Assembly: GCA_030425945.1 (NCBI GenBank)
Contig: JAUHZL010000025.1
Coordinates: 1 to 14,010, forward strand
Source: Alphaproteobacteria bacterium
GTDB lineage: Bacteria > Pseudomonadota > Alphaproteobacteria > Rhodobacterales > Rhodobacteraceae
Direction of reading: 5' to 3'
Length of the DNA: 14,010 nt
The notes beneath the pieces are model-generated. The model did not search any database and was not told the origin of the DNA. It saw nothing but the letters and a program-made list of their open reading frames with translations. Shown here in pieces: positions 1-6,400 of the stretch; the stretch's first letter is position 1, and each line of letters starts with the position of its first letter. Position numbers and translations under genes: made by a program.

Positions 1-123
1 ATGCAGCCCGCAGGCGCCCCGATCTATCGTCCTGATCCCGCGAAACACGCCCACCGTACCGCTACAACGCCCCGATCAGCCCCTGCGACGCACTTCCACA
101 CTTGCCACGGTGAATAACGTGGG
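1..123. other. Unidentified DNA abutting the broken hsdM
   Basis: Homology of the hsdM reading frame to type I methyltransferases stops at about base 124, and bases 1-123 read as different, more GC-rich DNA. On the plus strand a frame is open from base 1 and ends at TAA 115-117 (38 codons, ending in the residues THFHTCHGE). It may be the end of a gene from the left or a chance frame. The abrupt switch in composition and the loss of the rest of hsdM suggest an insertion-sequence end or a deletion junction. I cannot identify an IS family, a terminal inverted repeat or a target duplication from what is visible. Confidence 0.35.
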
Positions 124-729
124 GTGAGGGGACAGTACGGCGACAAGCGTCTTCACCACATGAGACGGCGTATAGAATTGACCTCCTTTCTTACCCTCTG
201 CTGAAGCGAATTGACCAAGGAAGTATTCGTATACCTCGCCAAGAAGATCAGAGGAGTTGTATTTGTCGGCGAAGCCGATGGTCGAGATCAGGTCAATCAA
301 CTCACCAAGTACGCCTTGACCCAGCTGCGCCCGCCCAAACCGCTTGTCTAGTTTGCCTCTAAGTGAGTTGTTTTCGTTCTCGATCGCTGTCATGGCGTTA
401 TCGATCATCGAACCGATATCGGGTTGCTTAGCTTTGGCTCTCAGCGCTTCCCAACGTGCCTCCTGAGGTACCCAGAAAACGTTGTCCTGCGTGTAGTAAT
501 CCCGCTCTTCCAGCTCTTCTGCGTAATCGGCAGGGTCCTCGCTGATGAAGTATTCCGAGTTAGGATCAGACACCATCTCTCGGATCTTGTTCTGCTGTTT
601 AACAAAGGTGTCTGAAATGTACTTAAGGAAGATAAGCCCCAAGACGATGTGCTTGTACTCCGCAGTATCCATCTGCGCCCGCAGCTTGTCTGCTGCTTTC
701 CATAGTGTTTGTTTGAAGTCTGCGCTCAT
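76..729 (-). pseudogene. hsdM: Truncated type I restriction-modification methyltransferase (HsdM N-terminal part)
   Basis: HsdM methylates adenine at the recognition site of a type I restriction-modification system, in complex with HsdS and HsdR. This frame carries the family's intact N-terminus (FKQTLWKAADKLR, then EYKHIVLGLIFLKYISD at residues 24-40), the HsdM_N helical domain, and the start of the methylase domain with GEVYEYFL (164-171) and GGQFYTP (182-188). After residue 202 the protein stops resembling HsdM: the last 15 residues are unrelated and end at TGA 76-78. HsdM is normally about 500 residues, and the AdoMet-binding glycine motif and catalytic NPP[FY] motif are missing, so this remnant should be inactive. 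No hsdS or hsdR is in the window. Base composition is clearly lower in GC than neighbouring genes, which suggests horizontal transfer. Start: ATG at 727-729, which preserves the usual N-terminus; the ribosome site upstream is weak. The break could be an IS insertion with the remainder beyond the window. Confidence 0.85.
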
Positions 730-930
730 CTAACTCGCTGCCAATCCGTACCTTTTGCCTCTTCGGCAAGGTTGCCAGACGCAGCAAGAATTGCAAGAAT
801 CGTAGTCTCAGCTCGCCGTCTTATCGATGAGCCGCCGGGTCACTCAGCTGAGGAGGCAATGCGCATCAGCCACCAGATGCGCTCTGGAAAAGTTTATAAC
901 TGTTTATAACTTTTTGTTACACCAAAACCA
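730..930. other. AT-richer non-coding stretch between hsdM and the tRNA-Asn terminator
   Basis: I see no convincing gene here; short open frames on either strand lack ribosome sites and recognisable sequence. The stretch must hold the hsdM promoter (minus strand), but I cannot pick one box pair with confidence. Its right end contains a tandem repeat and an AT-rich block (889-920). The lower GC continues from hsdM up to the tRNA, so this is likely the flank of the acquired segment. Confidence 0.5.
892..911. repeat. Tandem 10-bp direct repeat beside tRNA-Asn
   Basis: The decamer GTTTATAACT occurs twice head to tail (892-901 and 902-911), followed by a T run, in an AT-rich pocket of otherwise GC-rich DNA. 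It lies about 60 bp beyond the 3' end of tRNA-Asn. It could be a binding site for an integrase or accessory factor, part of the hsdM promoter region, or chance. Confidence 0.6.
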
Positions 931-964
931 AAGGGCGCCGATGGTCTAAGCCATTGACGCCCTT
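931..964 (-). terminator. Probable terminator of tRNA-Asn
   Basis: Read on the minus strand just after the tRNA, AAGGGCG pairs perfectly with CGCCCTT (958-964 with 931-937), with an inner ATGG/CCAT pairing. The stem is followed by a T-rich stretch (TGGTTTTGG). Its position 9 nt past the tRNA CCA end fits termination of the tRNA transcript. Confidence 0.65.
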
Positions 965-972
965 GGATTTTC

Positions 973-1047
973 TGGCTCCGGCGGTAGGGATCGAACCTAC
1001 GACCAATTGATTAACAGTCAACTGCTCTACCGCTGAGCTACGCCGGA
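973..1047 (-). tRNA. tRNA-Asn (anticodon GTT)
   Basis: The minus strand folds into a full cloverleaf. The acceptor stem is TCCGGCG (1047-1041) with CGCCGGA (983-977), discriminator G at 976, and CCA encoded at 975-973. The D arm contains AGCTCAGCGGTAGAGCA, the anticodon loop is CTGTTAA with anticodon GTT, and the T loop is GGTTCGATCCC. It is preceded by a good promoter (1056-1084) and followed by a hairpin terminator. Its 3' side faces the low-GC hsdM remnant, the usual geometry for an element integrated at a tRNA 3' end. Confidence 0.97.
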
Positions 1048-1055
1048 ACACGGGC

Positions 1056-1084
1056 AGTGTAGCAAGAGCGTGGGGGGGTGTCCA
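1056..1084 (-). promoter_or_regulatory. Promoter of tRNA-Asn
   Basis: On the minus strand a -35 box TGGACA (1084-1079) and a -10 box TACACT (1061-1056) are separated by exactly 17 bp. The implied start point is one or two bases before the mature tRNA 5' end at 1047. The spacer contains a run of seven C residues. Confidence 0.7.
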
Positions 1085-1115
1085 GAGGGCTTGGACCAAA
1101 AAAGTCATGCGCCTG

Positions 1116-2012
1116 TCACAGGGCGCGGAAGGCGGCGGCGGCGGACAGGGGGCCGTCGCAGGCGGCGCGGTTTTGCCGAAGCATTTCAAGAAGATGCGCC
1201 AGCACGTTGCGGGTGGCGGCGGGCAGCAGGGCAGGCGGCACGTCGGTGTAGAGGCGCGCGGCCAGCGCCGCGGCGGTGCCCGGGCCCTCGGCCAGCGCCG
1301 CCTCGATCTGCGCCTGCCGCGCCCGCCGGTGCGCCGCCAGTTCGGCCACCCGCGCCGCCGGGTCGCGCACCGGGTCGCCGTGCCCCGGCAGGTAGAGCCG
1401 GTCGCCCGTCCGCGCCGCCAGCCGGTCGAGCGCGCGCAGGAAGTCGCCGAGATCGCCGTCCGGCGGCGAGACGAGCGACGTGGACCAGCCCATCACAAGG
1501 TCGCCGGTGAAGACGACGTCCCCCAGCGCGAAGCTCAGGTGGTTCGCCATGTGCCCCGGCGTGTGCAGCGCGGTCACGCGCAGGCCGCCGACCGCGACCG
1601 TCTCGCCATCGGACAGGCAGCGGTCGGGGGCAAAGCCCGCGTCCACGCCCTCGCCGCCGTCCAGCCCGCCGGAGGCCGCCAGCGCCGCCATGAAGGCGCT
1701 GCGCCCCGCCGTGGCATCGCCGTAGGCCAGCACCTCGGCCCCGGTCGCGGCCTTCAGCGCGGGCACCCCGGCGGAATGGTCGACATGGGCATGGGTGACG
1801 AGGATCGTGGCGATCCGCTCGCCCGGGTCCAGCGCCGACAGGATCGCGGCCCGGTGTGCCGCGCTGTCCGGTCCGGGGTCGATCACCGCGACCGTGCCGC
1901 GCCCCACGAGGTAGGTGTTCGTGCCGCGGAAGGTCATCGGTCCGGGATTGGGGGCCTGCACGTGCCGCACCTGTCCGTCCGTCGCCGCCAGCGCGCTCCA
2001 ATCCCCTTCCAC
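1116..2012 (-). CDS. Metallo-beta-lactamase-fold hydrolase (LACTB2-like)
   Basis: This is a 298-residue metal-dependent hydrolase of the glyoxalase II/LACTB2 branch; the substrate cannot be read from sequence. The N-terminus PNPGPMTFRGTNTYLVG (21-37) is typical. Metal ligands are complete: THAHVDH at 73-79, His154 in TPGH, Asp171 in FTGD and His211 in PGHGDP, so it should bind two metal ions. Residues about 225-295 form the small helical (winged-helix-like) C-terminal domain of this branch. I chose the GTG at 2012-2010 because it starts just before the conserved region and is preceded by a strong GGAGGAG ribosome site (about 2020-2026). The frame stays open far upstream, but that is antisense to the kinase gene and not credible. 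It diverges from the kinase gene with 30 bp between the starts. No signal peptide is seen, so it is probably cytoplasmic. Confidence 0.92.
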   Translation of the reverse strand: MEGDWSALAATDGQVRHVQAPNPGPMTFRGTNTYLVGRGTVAVIDPGPDSAAHRAAILSALDPGERIATILVTHAHVDHSAGVPALKAATGAEVLAYGDATAGRSAFMAALAASGGLDGGEGVDAGFAPDRCLSDGETVAVGGLRVTALHTPGHMANHLSFALGDVVFTGDLVMGWSTSLVSPPDGDLGDFLRALDRLAARTGDRLYLPGHGDPVRDPAARVAELAAHRRARQAQIEAALAEGPGTAAALAARLYTDVPPALLPAATRNVLAHLLEMLRQNRAACDGPLSAAAAFRAL

Positions 2013-2042
2013 CCGTCGCTCCTCCCGCCTAGGCTCGCGGCC

Positions 2043-3356
2043 ATGTTCGTCTGGCTCAAGAATGCGCTTCCGCGCGGGCTCTACTCGCGGGCGGCGCTCA
2101 TCCTCGTGGTGCCGGTGGTCACGCTGCAGCTCGCGGTGACCATCGCCTTTCTGCAACGCCATTTCGAGGATGTCACGGAGCAGCTCACCCTCGGCGTCGT
2201 GCTGGAGGCCCGCACGCTGGCCGATGCGCTGGAGACCACGCCGCCCGGGGGGCGGGCCGCGATCGCGGCGCGCTATGCCGAGCTGCTCGAGACCGGCGTG
2301 GTCCTCGACGCGCCTGCCGCCACCACCGCGCGGCGGTTCTACGACATCTCCGGGCGGACGGTGATCGCGACGCTGGAGACCGCGCTGCCGGGCTTCGTCG
2401 CCATCGACCTCGCCACCGAGCCGCGCCATGTCACGCTGACCTACCGCACCGGGGCGGGGACCGTGGCGCTGCGGCTCGACCGCGAGCGGGTGTCGGCGTC
2501 GAACCCGCACCAGCTCGTCGTCATCACCATCTTCGTGGGCGGGCTGATGACGCTGGTGGCCTTCGTCTTCCTGCGCAACCAGCTGCGGCCGATCAAGCGG
2601 CTGGCGGCGGCGGCCGAGGCCTTCGGCAAGGGTCGCACGCTGCCCTATCGCCCGGCCGGCGCGCTCGAGGTGCGGGCGGCCGGCGAGGCCTTCCTCGACA
2701 TGCGGGCCCGGATCGAGCGGCAGATCGAACAGCGCACCCTGCTGCTGTCGGGGGTCAGCCACGACCTGCGCACCCCGCTGACCCGGATGCGGCTGGAGTT
2801 GTCGCTGCTCGACGCCACGCCCGAGACCCGGGCGCTGGAGCGCGACATCGCCGAGATGGAGGTGCTGCTGGAGGGCTTCCTCGACTTCTCGCGCGGCGCG
2901 GCCATCGAGGCGGTGGTGCCCACCGATCCGGCGGCGCTGGCGCGCGACGCGGTGGACAAGGCCCGCCGCGCCGGGGCCGAGGTGCAGATGCGCCCGCTGG
3001 CGCAGGCCATCGGCGAGGTGCCGCTGCGCCCCGGCTCGGTCGGGCGGGCGCTCGACAACCTGATCGGCAACGCGCAGCGCTACGCCGGGCGGGCCGAGGT
3101 CTCGGTCCGGCGCGAGGGGCCGAGCCTGGTGTTCCGGGTCGAGGACGACGGGCCCGGCATTCCCCCGAACCGGCGCGAGGAGGCGATGCGCCCCTTCGCG
3201 CGGCTCGACCTCGCCCGCAACCAGGACAAGGGCAGCGGGGCGGGGCTGGGCCTCGCCATCGTCGCCGACGTGGCGCGCAGCCACGGCGGGGCGCTGCGCC
3301 TGTCGGACAGCACCCGGCTGGGCGGCCTCTGCGCCGAGCTCATTCTGCCGGTGTGA
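2043..3356 (+). CDS. EnvZ-like membrane sensor histidine kinase
   Basis: This 437-residue kinase belongs to the EnvZ/OmpR class of two-component systems: it autophosphorylates on His and passes the phosphate to a response regulator. Order of parts: a short cytoplasmic N-terminus (MFVWLKNALPRGLYSR), TM1 about 17-37, a periplasmic domain about 38-156, TM2 about 157-178, a HAMP linker about 179-232, the H-box SGVSHDLRTPLTR with His240, N-box DNLIGNAQRYA (338-348), D-box DDGPGIP (368-374) and ATP-lid GSGAGLGLAI (397-406). All catalytic boxes are intact. The ATG at 2043 fits the family N-terminus; only a weak AGG lies upstream. No response regulator is in the window, so the partner must be encoded elsewhere. 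Its last 17 bases overlap the end of the small minus-strand gene downstream. The signal sensed is unknown. Confidence 0.95.
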   Translation: MFVWLKNALPRGLYSRAALILVVPVVTLQLAVTIAFLQRHFEDVTEQLTLGVVLEARTLADALETTPPGGRAAIAARYAELLETGVVLDAPAATTARRFYDISGRTVIATLETALPGFVAIDLATEPRHVTLTYRTGAGTVALRLDRERVSASNPHQLVVITIFVGGLMTLVAFVFLRNQLRPIKRLAAAAEAFGKGRTLPYRPAGALEVRAAGEAFLDMRARIERQIEQRTLLLSGVSHDLRTPLTRMRLELSLLDATPETRALERDIAEMEVLLEGFLDFSRGAAIEAVVPTDPAALARDAVDKARRAGAEVQMRPLAQAIGEVPLRPGSVGRALDNLIGNAQRYAGRAEVSVRREGPSLVFRVEDDGPGIPPNRREEAMRPFARLDLARNQDKGSGAGLGLAIVADVARSHGGALRLSDSTRLGGLCAELILPV

Positions 3357-3573
3357 TCCGCTCCTGCGGCGCGGCGGCCCGCTGCCCGGTCAGCCGGTGC
3401 GCGGCCCCGCGCAGCTCGTCCCGGATCGCCATGCCGCTCTGCCGGTGCAGGTCGCGGTGCGCATCCGCCCGCGACCGCAGCGTCTCGCCGCCGACCATCT
3501 CCGCACTCGCCTGCGCCAGCCCCATGCGGGACATCTGGCACAGCGAGAACCAGATCAGTTTCACCACCCTCAT
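3340..3573 (-). CDS. Small unknown protein (77 aa)
   Basis: I do not recognise a named family. The 77-residue product begins MRVVKLIWFSLCQMSRMG, a short hydrophobic stretch, and continues as a charged, His/Arg-rich, probably helical segment (HRDLHRQSGMAIRDELRG). A good GGAGG ribosome site lies 9 nt before the ATG, which supports translation. Its 3' end overlaps the end of the kinase gene on the other strand by 17 bp. It is divergent from the carbonic anhydrase gene, with about 209 bp between the starts. No signal-peptide cleavage site or metal motif stands out. It could still be a chance frame in GC-rich DNA, but the ribosome site and its fit into the gap argue for a real gene. Confidence 0.55.
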   Translation of the reverse strand: MRVVKLIWFSLCQMSRMGLAQASAEMVGGETLRSRADAHRDLHRQSGMAIRDELRGAAHRLTGQRAAAPQERITPAE

Positions 3574-3782
3574 GTCCGGTCCCTCCGGTTGTCTGCTCCC
3601 TCGGGTTCATACTGGGGCAGAATGTCGCAGGGTCACGGGGCGCGGCGGGCCGGAGGGCGGCGATGCGCGGGAACCTGCCGATACTCGCCGAAAGAGGGTG
3701 GCGCGCTCGCCACATGCGCGAGTCCATGGACGCCGCGGGCCGGGTCTGGCAGGACAGGGGCCAGATCAACGGAGGACCCGTC
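3574..3782. promoter_or_regulatory. Divergent intergenic region between small unknown gene and carbonic anhydrase
   Basis: This 209-bp gap must hold promoters for both flanking genes. It contains the ribosome sites of both: GGAGG upstream of 3573 on the minus strand, and GGAGGA at 3771-3776 on the plus strand. I see no clear -35/-10 pair and no convincing extra gene. Confidence 0.4.
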
Positions 3783-4310
3783 ATGCCGCTGTGCCGCCTG
3801 GGCGAGATCGCCCCCACGCTCGCCGACCCCGAGGACGTCTGGATCGCGCCCAATGCCTATGTCGTGGGCAACGTGCGGCTGGGGCGCGGGGTGGGCGTCT
3901 GGTTCGGCGCCACGATCCGGGGCGACAACGACCCGATCGAGATCGGCGACGAGACCAACATCCAGGACGGCGCGGTGCTGCACTCGGACCCCGGCGCGCC
4001 GTTGAAGATCGGCGCGGGCGTGACGGTGGGCCATGCCGCCATCGTCCATGGCTGCGAGATCGGCGAGAACAGCCTGATCGGCATGGGGGCGACGATCCTC
4101 AACCGGGCGAAGATCGGCCGCAACTGCCTTGTCGGGGCCAATGCACTGGTGACCGAGGGCAAGGAGTTCCCCGACAACTCGCTGATCGTCGGATCGCCCG
4201 CCAGGGCGGTGCGCACGCTGGACGAGGCCGCCATCGCCGGGCTGCGCCGTTCGGCCGAGGGCTATGCCGCCAACATGCGCCGCTTCCGCGACGGCCTGTC
4301 CGAGGTCTGA
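3783..4310 (+). CDS. Gamma carbonic anhydrase family protein (YrdA-like)
   Basis: This 175-residue left-handed beta-helix protein belongs to the gamma carbonic anhydrase/YrdA family, trimeric zinc enzymes or their relatives. Hexapeptide-repeat sequence runs through residues about 20-140. The hallmark residues are present: RGDN (46-49), QDGAVLH with His67, and GHAAIVHGCEIG with His84 and His89, the three expected metal ligands. Hydratase activity is plausible but many family members are not proven enzymes. The start is the ATG at 3783, with GGAGG at 3771-3775 and 7 nt spacing; upstream in-frame ATGs (for example 3663) would add non-family sequence without a good ribosome site. It converges on the citryl-CoA lyase gene with only 7 bp between stop codons. 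Expected location is the cytoplasm. Confidence 0.93.
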   Translation: MPLCRLGEIAPTLADPEDVWIAPNAYVVGNVRLGRGVGVWFGATIRGDNDPIEIGDETNIQDGAVLHSDPGAPLKIGAGVTVGHAAIVHGCEIGENSLIGMGATILNRAKIGRNCLVGANALVTEGKEFPDNSLIVGSPARAVRTLDEAAIAGLRRSAEGYAANMRRFRDGLSEV

Positions 4311-4321
4311 GGCCCCCTCAG
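4307..4321. terminator. Palindrome spanning two convergent stop codons
   Basis: CTGAGG (4307-4312) pairs perfectly with CCTCAG (4316-4321) across a 3-nt loop. The palindrome contains the TGA of the carbonic anhydrase gene (4308-4310) and, on the other strand, the TGA of the lyase gene (4320-4318). It has no T run, so it may be only a weak bidirectional terminator or RNA 3'-end protection. Confidence 0.4.
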
Positions 4322-5133
4322 CCGTCGATCCCGTTCGGCCCGGTGTAGGTCCAGCGATAGCCGGGCGGGGTCGGGCCCTTGTTGCGTCCGCCCTGCTGCA
4401 TCTGCTCCCAGGCGTGGCTGAGGATGCCGACCGAGCGCGACAGGCAGAAGAGCCCGCGCGCCAGCGGGGCCGGGAAGCCAAGCTCGGCGTAGATCACTGC
4501 CGTCGCGCCGTCGATGTTCATCGGCACCGGCTTGCCCTTGCGGGTGTTCAGCACCGCCTGCGTCGCCCGGGCCACGGTGGCGAAACGCCCGGACACCGTG
4601 CCCTCTGCCGCCGCCGCGTCCACGAGGGCCAGCAGCCGGGGCGCGCGCGGGTCCTCGGGCTTGTGGAAGCGGTGCCCGAAGCCCGGCACGAAACGGGTGC
4701 GCTCGGCCTGCCAGCGGTCGATCCCCGCCGCCGCGGCCTCGGTGACCGGCATGCCGGCCTGCACCGCGGCGTCGATCCAGCCGTAAAGCTCGACCGCCTG
4801 TTCGCCCGCGCCGCCATGGACGTCGTCGAGCATGTTGACCGCGCTCGCCATCGCGCCGTTCAGCGGCAGCCCGCAGGTCACCGCCATCCGCGCCGCCGCG
4901 ATCGAGGGCGCCTGCGGCCCGTGGTCCACCGCCGCGACCAGCGCCGCCTCCATCAGCGCCGCCTCCGCCGCCGAGGGCAGGGTCCCCCGCGTCATCAGCC
5001 AGATCATCTGCGGGAAGCTGACCGTGCCGATCAGGTCCTCGATGGGCGTGCCGCGCACCCGGATCTGCCCCGGGGCCATGTCGATGATGGCGGTCTGCCA
5101 CCAGTCCGAGACATCGGTTTTCGGTCCGCTCAT
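4318..5133 (-). CDS. Citryl-CoA lyase-like protein (citrate synthase fold, short form)
   Basis: This 271-residue protein resembles the C-terminal lyase domain of ATP-citrate lyase and stand-alone citryl-CoA lyases, which split citryl-CoA to acetyl-CoA and oxaloacetate. It is much shorter than citrate synthase (about 430). Catalytic landmarks are visible: DHGP (70-73), DDVHGGAGE (103-111), PGFGHRFH (150-157) with a key His154, and MNIDG (205-209) with Asp208. The start is ATG 5133-5131, overlapping the stop of the upstream CoA-transferase gene as ATGA, so the two are translationally coupled. The exact substrate is unproven; a related tri- or dicarboxyl-CoA such as citramalyl-CoA is possible. 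The pairing with a CoA-transferase suggests substrate activation followed by retro-Claisen cleavage. Confidence 0.85.
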   Translation of the reverse strand: MSGPKTDVSDWWQTAIIDMAPGQIRVRGTPIEDLIGTVSFPQMIWLMTRGTLPSAAEAALMEAALVAAVDHGPQAPSIAAARMAVTCGLPLNGAMASAVNMLDDVHGGAGEQAVELYGWIDAAVQAGMPVTEAAAAGIDRWQAERTRFVPGFGHRFHKPEDPRAPRLLALVDAAAAEGTVSGRFATVARATQAVLNTRKGKPVPMNIDGATAVIYAELGFPAPLARGLFCLSRSVGILSHAWEQMQQGGRNKGPTPPGYRWTYTGPNGIDG

Positions 5134-6323
5134 AGCACCCCCCTCGCGCGCAGCGCAGCGATCTCGTCCGGGCCGAGGCCCAGGTCGCCCCAGACGCTCT
5201 CGGCGTCCTGTCCCAGTTCCGGCGGCGGCCGGTCCACCGTCAGCGCCGCGCCGTCCAGCTTGACACCCGTGGTGACCACGTCGATGTCGCGCCCGACGCC
5301 CGGCACCGCCTCGAAATGCGCGAGGAAGCCGCGGTCCGCGATTTGCGGCATCGCCAGCACCTCGGGCACCGAAAGCACCGCCCCGGCGGGCACGCCGATC
5401 CGGTTCAGTTCCTTCGCCCAGTCGCGGGCGGGCCGGGTCCGCAGCACCGCCTCCAGCTCGGCCTTCAGCGCCAGCCGGTGCGCCTTGCGTGCTTCGCGGG
5501 TGGCATACTCGGGCCGGTCGCGCAGCGCCGCGAGGCCGAGATGATCGGTCAGCAGAACCCACTGCTCGTCCTTGTTGGCGGCGATGTTGATCGGCCCGCC
5601 GCCCGCCGCGAAGGTGCCCGAGGGGGCCGAGGTCGGGTTCTCGTTGCCCTGCGGCGTCGGCGCGACGCCCGCGATCAGGTAGTTCGAGACCGCCCAGCCC
5701 ATCGTCGCCATCACCGACTCGAGCATCGAGACATCGAGGAACGCCCCCCGCGGCCGCGCGTTCAGCGCCGCCGCGATGGCGAAGGCCGCGGTCATCCCGC
5801 CCACCGTGTCCGCGATCGGGTAGCCCACCCGCAGCGGCGCGCTGTCGGCATCGCCGGTGATCGACATCACGCCCGACGCCCCCTGCACGATCTGGTCATA
5901 GGCCGGGCGATGCACCCAGGGGCCGTCCTGCCCGAAGCCCGAGATCGCGCAGTAGACGAGGTCGTCCCGGATCGCCTTCAGCGCCGTGTAGCCGAGGCCG
6001 AGCCGCTCCATCACGCCGGGGCGGAAGTTCTCGACCACCACGTCCGAGGTCGCCACCAGCCGCTCGAAGAGCGCCTTGCCCTCCGGGGCCTTCAGGTTGA
6101 CCGTGACCGACTTCTTGCCCGCGTTCTGGGCGAGGAAGGACACCCCCATGTTGCGCGCGCTCAGCTCCGGGTCGGCGCCCAGCTGGCGGGCGAGATCGCC
6201 GCGCCCGACCGCCTCGACCTTGATGACCTCGGCGCCCATGTGGACGAGCTGATGACAACAGAACGGCCCGGCCAGCACGTTCGTCAGGTCGAGCACCCGG
6301 ATGCCCGTCAGTGGCTTTCCCAT
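5130..6323 (-). CDS. CaiB/BaiF family (class III) CoA-transferase
   Basis: This 397-residue enzyme moves CoA between carboxylic acids in the cytoplasm. Family marks in order are: GIRVLDLTNVLAGPF at the N-terminus (7-21), GAEVIKVE (30-37), the KKSVTVNLK segment (70-78), DVVVENFRPGVMERLGLGY (94-112), AISGFGQDGPW, the PAYDQIVQGASG stretch, and VGYPIADTVGG with Asp172, which corresponds to the catalytic Asp of formyl-CoA transferase and CaiB. Length is normal. GGGAGGAG lies just upstream of the ATG at 6323-6321. Its stop overlaps the start of the citryl-CoA lyase-like gene, so the products probably act together. It lies 77 bp downstream of the caspase-like gene on the same strand, with a short GGGGC/GCCCC hairpin between, so co-transcription with that gene is uncertain. 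Substrate is not deducible. Confidence 0.92.
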   Translation of the reverse strand: MGKPLTGIRVLDLTNVLAGPFCCHQLVHMGAEVIKVEAVGRGDLARQLGADPELSARNMGVSFLAQNAGKKSVTVNLKAPEGKALFERLVATSDVVVENFRPGVMERLGLGYTALKAIRDDLVYCAISGFGQDGPWVHRPAYDQIVQGASGVMSITGDADSAPLRVGYPIADTVGGMTAAFAIAAALNARPRGAFLDVSMLESVMATMGWAVSNYLIAGVAPTPQGNENPTSAPSGTFAAGGGPINIAANKDEQWVLLTDHLGLAALRDRPEYATREARKAHRLALKAELEAVLRTRPARDWAKELNRIGVPAGAVLSVPEVLAMPQIADRGFLAHFEAVPGVGRDIDVVTTGVKLDGAALTVDRPPPELGQDAESVWGDLGLGPDEIAALRARGVL

Positions 6324-6400
6324 CGCCTCTCCTCCCGCGATGCGGCGAGACTGGCCCGGTTCCGGGGCGGGCGCAATGGGGGCGGGGGCTTGCCCCGGCT

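Noticed and set aside
1107..2042. Plus-strand extension of the kinase frame upstream of 2043
   Set aside because: It is antisense to the MBL gene with Arg/Gly-rich filler; the kinase family N-terminus begins at the ATG 2043.
2013..3284. Upstream extension of the MBL hydrolase frame on the minus strand
   Set aside because: It is antisense to the intact histidine kinase gene; the GTG at 2012 has a strong ribosome site and fits the family N-terminus.
6324..6400. GGGGC-AA-GCCCC hairpin as a terminator between the caspase-like and CoA-transferase genes
   Set aside because: The loop is only 2 nt and no T run follows; not strong enough to list as a terminator.
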